Source of the DNA: Siphonodentalium dalli
Lineage: Eukaryota; Mollusca; Scaphopoda; Gadilida; Siphonodentaliidae
DNA: 64,000 bases
Direction of reading: 5' to 3'
NCBI GenBank assembly: GCA_032622095.1
Contig: CP136061.1
Coordinates: 88,096,983-88,160,982 of the forward strand
Shown here: positions 10,499 to 22,310 of the stretch, one piece after another
Position numbering within the stretch: the stretch's first letter is position 1
How the letters are laid out: each line of letters begins with the position of its first letter
Notes under the pieces: generated by a model
Databases searched by the model: none
Told to the model about the DNA's origin: nothing
What the model saw: only the letters and a program-made list of their open reading frames with translations
Made by a program: the position numbers and the translations under genes

Positions 10499-12537
10499 AC
10501 AGTTTTCTCCCATCAGTAACAACCGGCATCTGGGCACAGTTTACTCCCATCAGTAACAACCGGCATCTGGGCACAGTTTACTCCCATCGGTAACAACCGG
10601 CATCTGGGCAGTTTACTCCCATCAGTAACAACCGGCATCTGGGCACAGTTTACTCCCATCAGTAACAACCGGCATCTGGGCACAGTTTACTCCCATCAGT
10701 AACAACTGGCATCTGGACACAGTTGACTCCCATCAGTAACAACCGGCATCTGGACACAGTTTACTCCCATCAGTAACAACCGGCATCTGGGCACAGTTTA
10801 CTCCCATCAGTAACAACCGGAATCTGAGCACAGTTTACTCCCATCAGTAACAACCGGCATCTGGGCACAGTTTACTCCCATCAGTAACAACCGGCATCTG
10901 GGCACAGTTTACTCCCATCAGTAACAACCGGCATCTGGGCACGTTTGACTCCCATCAGTAACAACCGGCATCTGGGCACAGTTTACTCCCATCAGTAACA
11001 ACCGGCATCTGGGCACAGTTTACTCCCATCAGTAACAACCGGAATCTGAGCACAGTTTACTCCCATCAGTAACAACCGGAATCTGGGCACAGTTTACTCC
11101 CATCAGTAACAACCGGCATCTGGGCACGTTTGACTCCCATCAGTAACAACCGGCATCTGGGCACAGTTTACTCCCATCAGTAACAACCGGCATCTGGGCA
11201 CAGTTTACTCCCATCAGTAACAACCGGAATCTGAGCACAATTTACTCCCATCAGTAACAACCGGAATCTGAGCACAGTTTACTCCCATCAGTAACAACCG
11301 GCATCTGGGCAAAGTTTACTCCCATCAGTAACAACCGGCATCTGGGCACGTTTGACTCCCATCAGTAACAACCGGCATCTGGGCACAGTTTACTCCCATC
11401 AGTAACAACCGTCATCTGGGCACAGTTTACTCCCATCAGTAACAACCGGAATCTGAGCACAGTTTACTCCCATCAGTAACAACCGGAATCTGGGCACAGT
11501 TTACTCCAATCAGTAACAACCGGCATCTGGGCACGTTTGACTCCCATCAGTAACAACCGGCATCTGGGCACAGTTTACTCCCATCAGTAACAACCGGCAT
11601 CTGGGCACAGTTTACTCCCATCAGTAACAACCGGAATCTGAGCACAGTTTACTCCCATCAGTAACAACCGGAATCGGAGCACAGTTTACTCCCATCAGTA
11701 ACAACCGGCATCTGGGCACAGTTTACTCCCATCAGTAACAACCGGCATCTGGGCACAGTTTACTCCCATCAGTAACAACCGGCATCTGGACACAGTTGTT
11801 TCCCATCAGTAACAACCGACACCTGGACACAGTTAACTCCCACCATTAATACAACCGGCATCTGGACACAGTTGCTCCAATCAGTAACAACCAGCATATG
11901 GACACAGTTGACTCCCGTCAGTAACAACCGGCATCTGGACACAGTTGACTCCCATCAGTAACAACCGGCATCTGGACACAGTTGACTCCCGTCAGTAACA
12001 ACCGACACAGTGGACTCCCGTCAGTAACAACCGGCATCTGATGATACACTCACCTTCATTTGATTCCCCTAAGTAACAACCGACAGCTGGACACAGTTGA
12101 TTCCCATCAGTAACATGCAATCGGCATCTGGGAACACTTTACTCCCAGCATTAATACAACCGACATCTGGACACAGTTGACTCCCATCAGTAACAACCGG
12201 CATAATGACACAGTTGACTGAACTTGACTCCCACCATTAATACAACCCACATCTGGACATGTTGACTCACACCAATAATAACCACCGTCTGGACACAGTT
12301 GACTCCCGTCGGTAACAACCGGCATCTGGACACAGTTGTCTCCCATCAGTAACAATCGGCATCTGGACACAGTTGACTCCCATCAGTAACAATCGGCATC
12401 TGGACACAGTTGTCTCCCACCAGAAACAATCGGCATCTGGACACAGTTGTCTCCCATCAGTAACAATCGGCATCTGGACAGAGTTGTCTCCCATCAGTAA
12501 CAATCGGCATCTGGACACAGTTTACTCCCATCAAAAA
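10499..12537. repeat. 37-bp satellite array, about 55 copies
   Basis: The unit is CAGTTTACTCCCATCAGTAA followed by CAACCGGCATCTGGGCA. Units between ~10560 and 11790 are nearly identical; the right third is diverged (GTTGACTCCC, GACACAGTTGTC, deletions). Variants such as GCACGTTTGACTCCC recur at 10941, 11126, 11348 and 11533, that is after 5, 6 and 5 units, showing a higher-order repeat. Open frames on the minus strand are only the translated repeat. Confidence 0.95.
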
Positions 12538-12624
12538 TGACGAGGAGGATTATTGAACTGGACAATGCATGCATATACTCGTGCACATTGAGATTTTCGC
12601 TTGTTGCACGATCTAACAGATTAA

Positions 12625-13080
12625 CCCTTTACGCAACAAAACGGTCAAAACCGGCCAAATAAAGCTTCAACAGCCTAAAATATCTTCGGTCTGTCTCAAT
12701 AGAACCATACAAATATGGATATCATTGGAACCGGTTCCTTGACCACGTTGTGATAGTTACAGTTATGCCCTGTGCCAATGCATTCTCTTATATATGCGAG
12801 TCGACCATAGGTCGCCTCGCATATATAAGAGAATGCATTGGCCTAACAAAATTCTTTTTTAACACTTTTTACCATTTTTTCTTACATTCTTTAACAATTT
12901 TATAATTTTTTCTTACATTTTTTAACAATTTTTATAATATATTTCTACATTCTTTGACAATTTTATCATTTTTAATATGTGTTAAGCCAATGCATTCTCT
13001 TATATATGCGAGGCGACCTATGGTCGACTCGCATATATAAGAGAATGCATTGGCACAGGGCCGTTCTGTTGGGTAAAGGG
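12625..13080. mobile_element. piggyBac-like double-hairpin MITE, full length
   Basis: TTAA on both sides (12621-12624 and 13081-13084). Terminal repeats begin CCCTTTACGCAACAAAACGG, with the complement CCGTTCTGTTGGGTAAAGGG at the right. A ~125-bp unique arm on the left is followed by hairpins at 12774-12842 and 12986-13054, separated by an A/T-rich spacer of degenerate TTACATTCTTT repeats. Non-coding, 456 bp. Confidence 0.85.
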
Positions 13081-13084
13081 TTAA

Positions 13085-13822
13085 GCACATCTTAAATTAA
13101 ATCGGCCCATTGAGGATATTTATGTCGATCCGAAGATAGGGTGATGGGTGTATGAAAAAAAATAAAATAATTGACTGAGTGTTTGTATCTGTAAAGGAAG
13201 TGTCCCGAAGATTTGATGGCCTATCCGTTGTGACGGTCATGCCACCATGGCTACAGTTGGAACATGCGTGCGCATAATTTGATGACGTAGTACCCTAAAT
13301 GTAATCGTATCTTGATCCGCGAATTTGCGAAACCTCTTTAATGTGATATATTGGTTATTACAGTGACACCGTTATACATACATTCATACGTTTATTTGTT
13401 TATTGTTTTTAAACTTGTCTAATTGCTTTCGGATTACACCACCTTATATAGAGATGGCAAGCATTCTTGATAATTTCGCAATGCCATACCTTCGAAATAC
13501 AGAACGTATGGAATAAATAATTCTAGCCGTCATGGCCATGCATGTAATTTAAATCAACTGCTATAATAATGAGACTACCTACCATTAATAGCTAGCATTT
13601 GAATGTGTCGATGTTTGATTGTGCTCAGTTCAATGATCTTCAATGGGGCCACATATTAGCAACCATTCAAAGAATTCACCCGCACACAGTGCGTCAACGA
13701 CATAAAAGTAAATAAACAAACCGAACTGGAATCGCTTCCAACCCGATTTCATTTCTGTTGGAAAGTTATCTATTTTCATTGTTTATTTGGTTTTATTGCC
13801 TTGAGTTTTCTGGATATTAACC
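13085..13822. other. Region upstream of SPEC3-like gene A
   Basis: No element structure is obvious. It should hold the promoter and 5' UTR of the gene that starts at 13823, but no TATA box or initiator could be placed with confidence. Part of the last ~30 bases recurs near the exon 1 relic at 15152. Confidence 0.4.
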
Positions 13823-13934
13823 ATGGGCAAAGGGGAGTCGGATTCCAGTAAAGGAGAGCGGGTGGCCGTACCCGCCATGCCGATGTGGATGGCGGTTTTA
13901 TGCTGTATACTAAACTTCATAATTCCCGGAACAG
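13823..13934 (+). CDS. SPEC3-like protein A, exon 1
   Basis: The exon encodes 37 residues plus one base. The ATG has A at -3 and G at +4, a strong metazoan start context. The first ~16 residues are polar and charged (MGKGESDSSKGER). They are followed by the first hydrophobic segment, containing LCCILNFIIPGT, which matches the family pattern of a cysteine-bearing membrane segment ending in a PGTG turn. The donor CAG/GTGAGT is close to consensus. No signal peptide is apparent. The 5' UTR and any upstream non-coding exon could not be defined. A degraded copy of this exon lies 1.3 kb downstream at 15152-15282. I favour SPEC3/stum over other small cysteine-rich two-pass families because exon 2 supplies the rest of the domain in phase. 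Confidence 0.78.
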
Positions 13935-14000
13935 GTGAGTTTGTTTTAAAGGATGCATTGTGGTTTGAAGCCTAAATGATACATGGTAGATTCCGGTTCC

Positions 14001-14021
14001 GGGGGGGGGGGGGGGGGGGGG
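14001..14021. repeat. Poly-G tract in intron 1
   Basis: An uninterrupted run of 21 G just downstream of exon 1. The length is likely polymorphic and error-prone in assembly. Confidence 0.9.
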
Positions 14022-14091
14022 TAAAACTAGGTAGATAAATACACGAAATACTTACATTTGGACTATTTATTCCCCGGACCTACTTATTTAA

Positions 14092-14262
14092 AGGTACTCA
14101 ATCCGATTCGATGGTCCCCATATAATCAGATTCAAACAACAACAACACCAAAAATAATACCAACCACTGTCAACTATAGTAAAAAATGTCCCGAAACGTG
14201 GTATTTATGAACATGTTGTTCGACGAAATTTGGCCTCATTATCAATACAAAGCCTCTTGATT
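14092..14262. mobile_element. AGGTACTC-family MITE, left part only
   Basis: TTAA (14088-14091) then AGGTACTCAATCCGATTCG. The body matches the left part of 33844-34277 and 42831-43000 (AACCACTGTCAA, CATGTTGTTC). It stops where the next element begins. Confidence 0.65.
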
Positions 14263-14267
14263 CTAAT

Positions 14268-14683
14268 GCCAATGCATTCTCTTATATATGCGAGTCGACC
14301 ATAGGTCGCCTCGCATATATAAGAGATTGCATTGGCTTAACACATATTAAAAATGATAAAATTGTCAAAGAATGTAGAAAAATATTATAAAAATTGTTAA
14401 AAAATGTAAGAACAAATTATAAAATTGTTAAAGAATGTAAGAAAAAATGGTAAAAAGTGTTAGGCCAATGCATTCTCTTATATATGCGAGGCGACCTATG
14501 GTCGACTCGCATATATAAGAGAAAGCATTGGCACAGGACATAACTGTAACCATCACAATGTGGTCAATATGAACCGGTTCCAATGATATCCATATTTGTA
14601 TTGTGTTATTGAGACAGACTGAAGATATTTTAGGCTGTTGAAGCTTTATTTGGGCGTTTTTGGCCGGTTTGTTGTGTAAAGGG
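14268..14683. mobile_element. piggyBac-like double-hairpin MITE, left end missing
   Basis: Hairpin modules at 14268-14336 and 14464-14532, then the ~125-bp unique arm in the opposite orientation to 12625-13080, ending GTTGTGTAAAGGG. The left terminal repeat is missing and the right flank reads TTCA instead of TTAA. Flanking 14022-14090 and 14735-14805 are similar, both containing ATACACGAAATACTT, so the surroundings are duplicated. Confidence 0.75.
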
Positions 14684-15151
14684 TTCAGCATTGCTGTTTG
14701 GTGCACCAAATAATACCTAGCACATTCCGATCCGGATCCACGAATACACGAAATACTTGTATTTGTACTTTATTTATGCCCCATGCAGACCGACATATTT
14801 AAACGGACATGGCTGATTTGAACTTCCAAATTTTGTTAACGTATTTTTTGAAGGAGGAATAAGATAGGTTGATAAATACACGATAAATACACGTACATAA
14901 GTTGAACAAACGCTCTTTATCAAGAATAGACTAACAGAACTGTCTTAATTCGACCACTTAATTTGTCTGTGACACAAAGATTCCGTATAGGAGTATTTAT
15001 CGTATTTATCAACCTATGTGTTGGTCACTGGAAGGGGACAGCGACGTAACAATAGCGAGCATAATGTGGACATTCAAATCGCCAAGTGGCTTTAAGACAT
15101 GGCACCTAAAGAACTTTTCTTGAGCTGAAACAATACAGAGCGTTTTTGTCA
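14684..15151. other. Intron 1 sequence, unassigned
   Basis: It includes a duplicate of the 14022-14090 segment and short GATAAATACACG repeats. Otherwise nothing was recognised. Confidence 0.4.
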
Positions 15152-15282
15152 CTTTGTTGCCATGGGTTTCTCTGGATATATTAACAAGGCAAATGAGGGA
15201 CGGGAAAGGGAAGCGCGTCGCTGTGGCCACCATGTCGATGAATGTCACGGTTATTATGTTGTGTACTAAACTTCATACTTAT
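15152..15282 (+). pseudogene. Broken copy of SPEC3-like exon 1
   Basis: Similar to 13790-13920 in sequence and order: TTCTCTGGATATATTAAC in the leader, GGGAAGCGCGTCGCTGTGGCC opposite the KGERVAV codons, then CCATGTCGATGAATGTCACG and GTGTACTAAACTTCATA opposite the membrane segment. The aligned frame has a stop (GGCAAATGA), the start codon context is lost, and the PGTG codons and splice donor are absent. It therefore cannot serve as an alternative first exon. It records a local duplication inside intron 1. Confidence 0.65.
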
Positions 15283-15289
15283 TGGTTAT

Positions 15290-18200
15290 TTAAACCTTTA
15301 AACCTTTTTATACTAAAGCATCACTGATGAGTAGTTATCCCATATGCAATGTTCAGGGAATAAGTTAACCCTTACTCTACCAAAGCATCATTGATGAGTA
15401 GTTATCCCATATGCAATGTTCAGGGAATAAGCTTAACCCTTACTCTACCAAAGCATCATTGATGAGTAGTTATCCCATATGAAATGTTCAGATAATAAGC
15501 TTAACCCTTACTCTACCAAAGCATCATTGATGAGTAGTTATCCCATATGAAATGTTCAGATAATAAGCTTAACCCTTACTCTACCAAAGCATCATTGATG
15601 AGTAGTTATCCCATATGAAATGTTCAGGGAATAAGTTAACCCTTACTCTACCAAAGCATCATTGATGAGTAGTTATCCCATATGCAATGTTCAGGGAATA
15701 AGCTTAACCCTTACTCTACCAAAGCATCATTGATGAGTAGTTATCCCATATGAAATGTTCAGATAATAAGCTTAACCCTTACTCTACCAAAGCATCATTG
15801 ATGAGTAGTTATCCCATATGAAATGTTCAGATAATAAGCTTAACCCTTACTCTACCAAAGCATCATTGATGAGTAGTTATCCCATATGAAATGTTCAGGG
15901 AATAAGTTAACCCTTACTCTACCAAAGCATCATTGATGAGTAGTTATCCCATATGCAATGTTCAGGGAATAAGTTAACCCTTACTCTACCAAAGCATCAT
16001 TGATGAGTAGTTATCCCATATGCAATATTCAGGGAATAAGTTAACCCTTACTCTAACAAAGCATCATTGATGAGTAGTTATCCCATATGACATGTTCAGA
16101 TAATAAGCTTAACCCTTTCTATACTAAAGCATAATTGATGGGTAGTTGTCCGATATGAAATGTTCAGATAATAAGTTTAGCCCTTTCTATACTAAAGCAT
16201 CATTGATGAGTAGTTATTCCATAGGAAATGTTCACATAATAATTTTAACCATTTCTATACTAAAGCATCAATGATTAGTAGTTATTCCATAGGAAATGTT
16301 CACATAATAAATTTAACCATATATATACCAAAGCATAATTGATAAGTAGTTATTCCATAGGAAATGTTCAGATAATAAGTTTAACCATTTCTATACTAAA
16401 GCATCATTGATAAGTAGTTATCCCATATGAAATGTTCAGATAATAAGTTTAACCCTTTCTATACTAAAGCATCATTGATGAGTAGTTATCCGATATGAAA
16501 TGTTCAGATAATAAGTTTAACCCTTTCTATACTAAAGCATAATTGATGAGTAGTTATTTTACAGGAATACTAAATCACCATTGATGAGTAGTTATCCCAT
16601 ATGAAATGTTCAGGGAATAAGTTAACCCTTACTCTACCAAAGCATCATTGATGAGTAGTTATCCCATATGAAATGTTCAGATAATGAGTTTAACCATTTC
16701 TATACTAAAGCATAATTGATGGGTAGTTATCCGATATGAAATGTTCAGATAATAAGTTCAACCCTTTCTATACTAAAGCATCATTGATGAGTAGTTATTC
16801 CACAGGAATACTAAATCACCGTTGATGAGTAGTTATCCCATAGGAAATGTTCAGATAATTAGTTTAACCCTTTCCATACTAAAGCATCATTGATAAGTAG
16901 TTATCCCATAGAAAACGTTCAGATAATAAGTTTAACCCTTTCTATACTAAAGCATAATTGATAAGTAGTGATCCCATAGAAACTGTTCAGATAATAAATT
17001 TAACCCTTTCTATACTAAAGCATCATTGATAAGTAGTTATCCATTAGGAAACGTTCAGATAATAAGTTGAACCCTTTCTATACTAAAGCACCATTGATGG
17101 GTATTTATCCGATATGAAATGTTCAGATAATAAGTTTAACCCTTTCTATACTAAAGCACCATTGATGGGTATTTATCCGATATGAAATGTTCAGATAATA
17201 AGTTTAACCCTTTCTATACTAAAGCATCATTGATAAGTAGTTATCCATTAGGAAACGTTCAGATAATAAGTTGAACCCTTTCTATACTAAAGCACCATTG
17301 ATGGGTATTTATCCGATATAAAATGTTCAGATAATAAGTTTAACCCTTTCTATACTAAAGCATCATTGATAAGTAGTTATCCGATATGAAATGTTCAGAT
17401 AATAAGTTTAACCCTTTCTATACTAAAGCATCATTGATCAGTAGTTATTTCACAGGAATACTAAATCACCATTGGTGAGTAGTTATCCCATATGAAATGT
17501 TCAGGGAATAAGTTAACCCTTACTCTACCAAAGCATAATTGATGAGTAGTTATCCCATATGAAATGTTCAAATAATGAGTTTAACCATTTCTATACTAAA
17601 GCATAATTGATGGGTAGTTATCCGATATGAAATGTTCAGATAATAAGTTCAACCCTTTCTATACTAAAGCATCATTGATGAGTAGTTATTCCACAGGAAT
17701 ACTAAATCACCGTTGATGAGTAGTTATCCCATAGGAAATGTTCAGATAATTAGTTTAACCCTTTCCACACTAAAGCATCATTGATAAGTAGTTATCCCAT
17801 AGAAAACGTTCAGATAATAAGTTTAACCCTTTCTATACTAAAGCATAATTGATAAGTAGTTATCCCATAGAAACTGTTCAGATAATAAATTTAACCATTT
17901 TATACTAAAGCATCATTGATAAGTAGTGATCCCTTAGGAAACGTTCAGATAATAAGTTTAACCCTTTCTATACTAAAGCACAATTGATGGGTATTTATCC
18001 GATATGAAATGTTCAGATAATAAGTTTAGCCCTTTCTATACTAAAACATCATTGATGAGTAGATATTCAATAGACAATGGTCAGACAATAAGTTTAACCC
18101 TCTATACTAAAACATCAATGATTAGTATTTTCAGATAATAAGTTTACCCCTTTCTGTACTAAAGCTTCATTGATGAGTAGCTATCCCATAGGAGATGTTC

Positions 18201-18790
18201 AGATAATAAGTTCAACCCTTTCTATTCTAAAGCATTATTGACGAGTAGATATTCCACATGAATACTAAAGCACCATTGATGAGTAGTTGTCCGATAGGAA
18301 ATGTTCAGCTAATAAGTTTAACCCTTTCTATACTAAAGTATCATTGATAAGTAGTTATCCCACAGAAAACGTTCTGATAATAAGTTTAACCCTTTCTATA
18401 CTAAAGCATCATTGATAAGTAGTTATCACATATAATAATAATAAGTTTAACCCTTTCTATACTAAAGCATCATTGATGGGTAGTTATCCGGTATGAAATG
18501 TTCAGATAATAAGTTTAGCCCTTCCTATACTAAAGCATAATTGATGATTAGTTATCCCATAGGAAATGTTCAGATAATAAGTTTTACCCTTTCTATACTA
18601 ATGCATAATTGATGAGTAGTTATACCATATGAAATATTCAGATAATAAGTTTAATCTTTCTTTTCTAATGCATCATTGATGAGTGGTTATCCCATATGAG
18701 ATGATCAGTCAATCAGTGTAACCCTTTCTATACTAAAGCATAAATGATGAGTAGTTATTCCATAGATAATGTTCAGATAATAAGTTCAAC
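15290..18790. repeat. 68-bp satellite array in intron 1, about 50 copies
   Basis: The unit reads roughly TTTAACCCTTTCTATACTAA, AGCATCATTGATGAGTAGTT, ATCCCATATGAAATGTTCAG, ATAATAAG. The left portion (15350-16080) uses TTAACCCTTACTCTACC variants with a five-unit higher-order period. A longer period of ~894 bp links 16550-17440 with 17444-18330, seen in rare truncated units (ACAGGAATACTAAATCACC at 16562, 16803, 17453 and 17697). No coding. Confidence 0.95.
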
Positions 18791-19479
18791 AGAGGTTGAT
18801 GAACTTATTATCTGAACATTTCCCTCAATAGATAGGACTTCTTCTGCACATATGTATCTGTCGTCTGCTTTTATCACCTTAATTGCCATCCCTCCAAATG
18901 AATAATAGACCATTCCGATGTACACCATTTAACTGACGGGGGAATCCACTTATTAAAGAACGGGTTAAGGACGCATGGCTGTTTAAATACATAACACATC
19001 CCGGTCCGGTTCTATATTTAGCATGGGATTTTCCATCAAAAATGGCGAAACCCGATCGCTCCAAAGTCAAATTTTCTATGTCCTTTGAGAACACTAAAAC
19101 CTAATAATATAATGACAGAATGGAAAATCAGAGCAGTAGTTTTGTTGACGATTTTCGCAAGCTGCTGGTCAAAATTGCAGCAAATTAGGACTCCTGTGTT
19201 TGACTTGACGTGCGAGTTGTGACAATGTCGTACACGTGCGTTTATACTTTTGTGCTGATAACATAATCGGAGAACCGAATAACACCGTGTCGAAATATAG
19301 TTCGTCGGTTTTAGTGGGACTTTTCAAACATAATATCCAAAATTTATACACATTTTGTTCGATATTTTTTGTGCTTAACAAGGGCAGCAATTTGCTCTGT
19401 TCGCTTAGTATATATTTTACTATCGCGGAAATCCACCAAATGTGGGGAAATGTCGCCGATAGCAGCGGTTTTACCGAGT
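18791..19479. other. Intron 1 sequence between arrays
   Basis: 18845-18970 is an inverted copy of the dispersed repeat at 6265-6380. Two overlapping open frames of 106 and 125 codons on opposite strands (19169-19556) run into the next array and show no protein-like features. Confidence 0.45.
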
Positions 19480-20257
19480 TTACTGTGTGTTTCTGTAGTA
19501 ATAATACCGACATGGATGGGTGTAATAAATTAAAAGTATCACTCATTCATTCTTGATTCGGGGACTATGGTGGCTGGGTTTGCTGTGCGTTTCTGTAGTA
19601 ATAATACCGACATGGATGGGTGTAATAAATTAAAAGAATCATGCATTGATTCAATCTCGATTCAGGGACTATGGTGGCTGGGTTTGTAGTGTGTTTATGT
19701 AGCAATAATGCCGACATGGATGGGTGTGATAAATTAAAAGTATCACTCATTCATTCTTGATTCGGGGACTATGGTGGCTGGGTTTGCTGTGCGTTTCTGT
19801 AGTAATAATACCGACATGGATGGGTGTAATAAATTAAAAGAATCATGCATTGATTCAATCTCGATTCAGGGACTATGGTGGCTGGGTTTGGTGTGTGTTT
19901 CTGTAGTAATAATACCGACATGGATGGGTGTGATAAATTAAAAGTACCACTCATTCATTCTTGATTCAGGGACTATGGTGGCTGGGCTTGTAGTGTGTTT
20001 CTGTAGTAATAATGTCGACATGGATGGATGTGATAAATTAAAAGTACCATTCATTCATTCTCGATTCAGGGACTATGATGGCTGGGTTTGTAGTGTGTTT
20101 CTGTAGTAATAATGCCGACATGGATGGATGTGATAAATTAAAGTATCATTCATTCATTCATTCACGATTCAGGGACTATGGTGGCTAGGGTTGTAGTGTG
20201 TTTCTATAGTAATAATACCGACATAGATGGTGTGATAAATTAAAAGTATCATTCATT
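19480..20257 (+). repeat. Exon 2-derived tandem array, left block (about 8 units)
   Basis: Units of ~102 bp each contain GATTCAGGGACTATGGTGGC, the intron 1 acceptor and start of exon 2. They continue through codons reading CFCSNNTDMDGCDK to GATAAA, and then leave the exon for TTAAAAGTATCATTCATTC. Two-unit blocks of 204 bp repeat almost exactly (19565 and 19769). Open frames through it on either strand are repeat translations, not genes. Confidence 0.9.
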
Positions 20258-22310
20258 CAGTAAAACCTATTTTACAATGTCTTTTCAACTACATATTTGA
20301 TACAGGATTGTTACCATCCGATTGGAGACACTCGATCATTTGTTCTATTCCAAAAAACGGTAATCTTGACCCACGTGTTCCCCTAAATTACCGTGGAATC
20401 TCCCTTATACCAGCATGTGGCAAATTATATAGCAGTCTCTTGAATAACAGACTTATTGAATACCTGGAAATGCATCAGTTGTTGGAAGACGAACAAAATG
20501 GTTTTCGACCAAAGAGGTCCTGCTTGGACAACATTTTTGTACTGACATCTTTAATACGAGGAAAACGTCAATTATTTACAACTTTTATTGACTTCAGTAA
20601 AGCCTTTGATCGAGTAGACAGGAATATGTTATTATATAAACTTTTAAAAATTGGCGTAGATGGCAACATATATCAATCCATTAAGAGCATGTATCGAACA
20701 ACTTATTCGTGCGTTCGTGTAAATTTCCGAATATCTGACAAGTTTGAATGTAATTTTGGAGTAAAACAAGGTGACAGTCTCTCATTGACACTTTATAATA
20801 TTTTCGTTAACGATTTGATTTCTGAAATAAAAAAGGTTGAATATTGGTGTATCACTAGATGAATGTAAGGTATCTTCCATAATGTACCCAGACGATATTG
20901 CGTTAATTGCTGAAAACGAAGCAGATATGCAGACAATGCTTAACACCGTCGAATCATGGTGTCGAAACTGGCGTATGACAGTCAATCTGGATAAAACTAA
21001 ATTGTACATTTTAGACATAAAAACAGAATAAAAACAAACTATAATTTCTTATTCCAAAATCAGGGAATCGAAAAAGTGTATCAGTATAAATTTCTCGGGA
21101 TAATTCTCCATGAACATGGTAGTTTTGATACAGCAGCTGAAACATTAGCTAAATCATCAGACAGGGCATTGGGAGCGTTAATATCGAGCGTCCACTCTTA
21201 TAGAGACATAGGTGTCAAAACGTACCTGAAAATGTTCTTGACCTGTGTGTGCCCAGTTATGGATTATGCATCCGCTATTTGGGGATATCGTAAATACTCA
21301 TGTATAGATATGGTGCAAAATCGAGCGTTAAGATACTTCCTTGGGGTCCACAGATTTTGTCCGCTTTTAGCTGTAAGTGGGGAATTTGGTATACATTCGA
21401 GTCAAGTCCGAAGATGGCAAGACTATGGAATTATTTTATACACATGCAAGATGACAGATTAGCAAAAATGTTTTTTCTCTGGGATCTCATGAATAATAGC
21501 GATGGATGGTGTGCATCATTTAGTAGTGTTTTGTCAGAAATAAATATGACAAGCACCTTTGAAAACCTACAGATATGTATTATACATGACCTCGAACGAG
21601 AGCTTTCCGCATTTAAACAGAAAACTGGGATTGAAAAAATGACATATGTACCAAAGCTACGCACATACCGACTCTTTAAGAAAAATTATGCTATTGAAAA
21701 ATATATAAGTCCCACCGCTCCATACTTGCACAATTTCGATGTGCGATTTTACCTCTGCGGATAGAAACCGGTCGTTTCAGAAACGAGAAAATCGAACAAA
21801 GAATCTGCATTATGTGCAGCTCTGACAAAGTTGAAGACGAAAACATTTTCTTTTGTTTTGTCCCTTTTACAATGACATCCGGATGTCTCTTTTAAATTCC
21901 GTCCCAAGATATATTAACGACATGTTTAAAACAGACCGCATCGACGACTCTTTTAGTGAGCTAATGTTATTTCCCCGACAAATAGCAAAATTTCTTTATG
22001 TGAAGAAAACGATTCATATACATGTAATTTATACACCAAACGTATCAACATATAAGAATACACAATATATAAACCCGAATATCTCCAAATTGTGTAAGAT
22101 TAAAATGAAATTCTCTACTTTATATTCTCTTAATATCATCACTGAGGATAGTCCACATGTGTTGGACAAAACCATGTACATACTTATACTATTAAGCGTG
22201 ACATATAGACCCTATGGACCGGGTGCTAATTGTAACTGAAACATATATATATATATATATTGATGATTTATGCATTGCACATGTCACGTTAATAAATGAT
22301 TATCTCTCTC
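20258..22310 (+). pseudogene. 5'-truncated LINE (reverse transcriptase fragment)
   Basis: A non-LTR retrotransposon remnant inserted in the exon array. Frame 1 (from ~20260) gives the RT core: LPSDWRHSIICSIPK, NYRGISLIPACGKLYS, EDEQNGFRPKRSC, FIDFSKAFDRVDRNML and FGVKQGDSLS. The frame then shifts near 20840 to SSIMYPDDIALIAENE, where the usual YADD box reads YPDD. Further shifts precede YKFLGIILHEHGSFD (21076) and the C-terminal CPFYNDIRMSLLNS segment typical of LINE tails (21853). An AATAAATGATTATC tail followed by (TC)n marks the 3' end near 22300. At least four frameshifts, so dead. The clade is not assigned. Confidence 0.85.

Noticed and set aside
10499-12537. Possible CRISPR array (37-bp regularly spaced repeats)
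   Set aside because: Repeats are contiguous with no unique spacers, and the context is animal DNA. It is a satellite.
19169-19556. Overlapping open frames of 125 (-) and 106 (+) codons
   Set aside because: They overlap on opposite strands, end in the array and show no domain or splice support.
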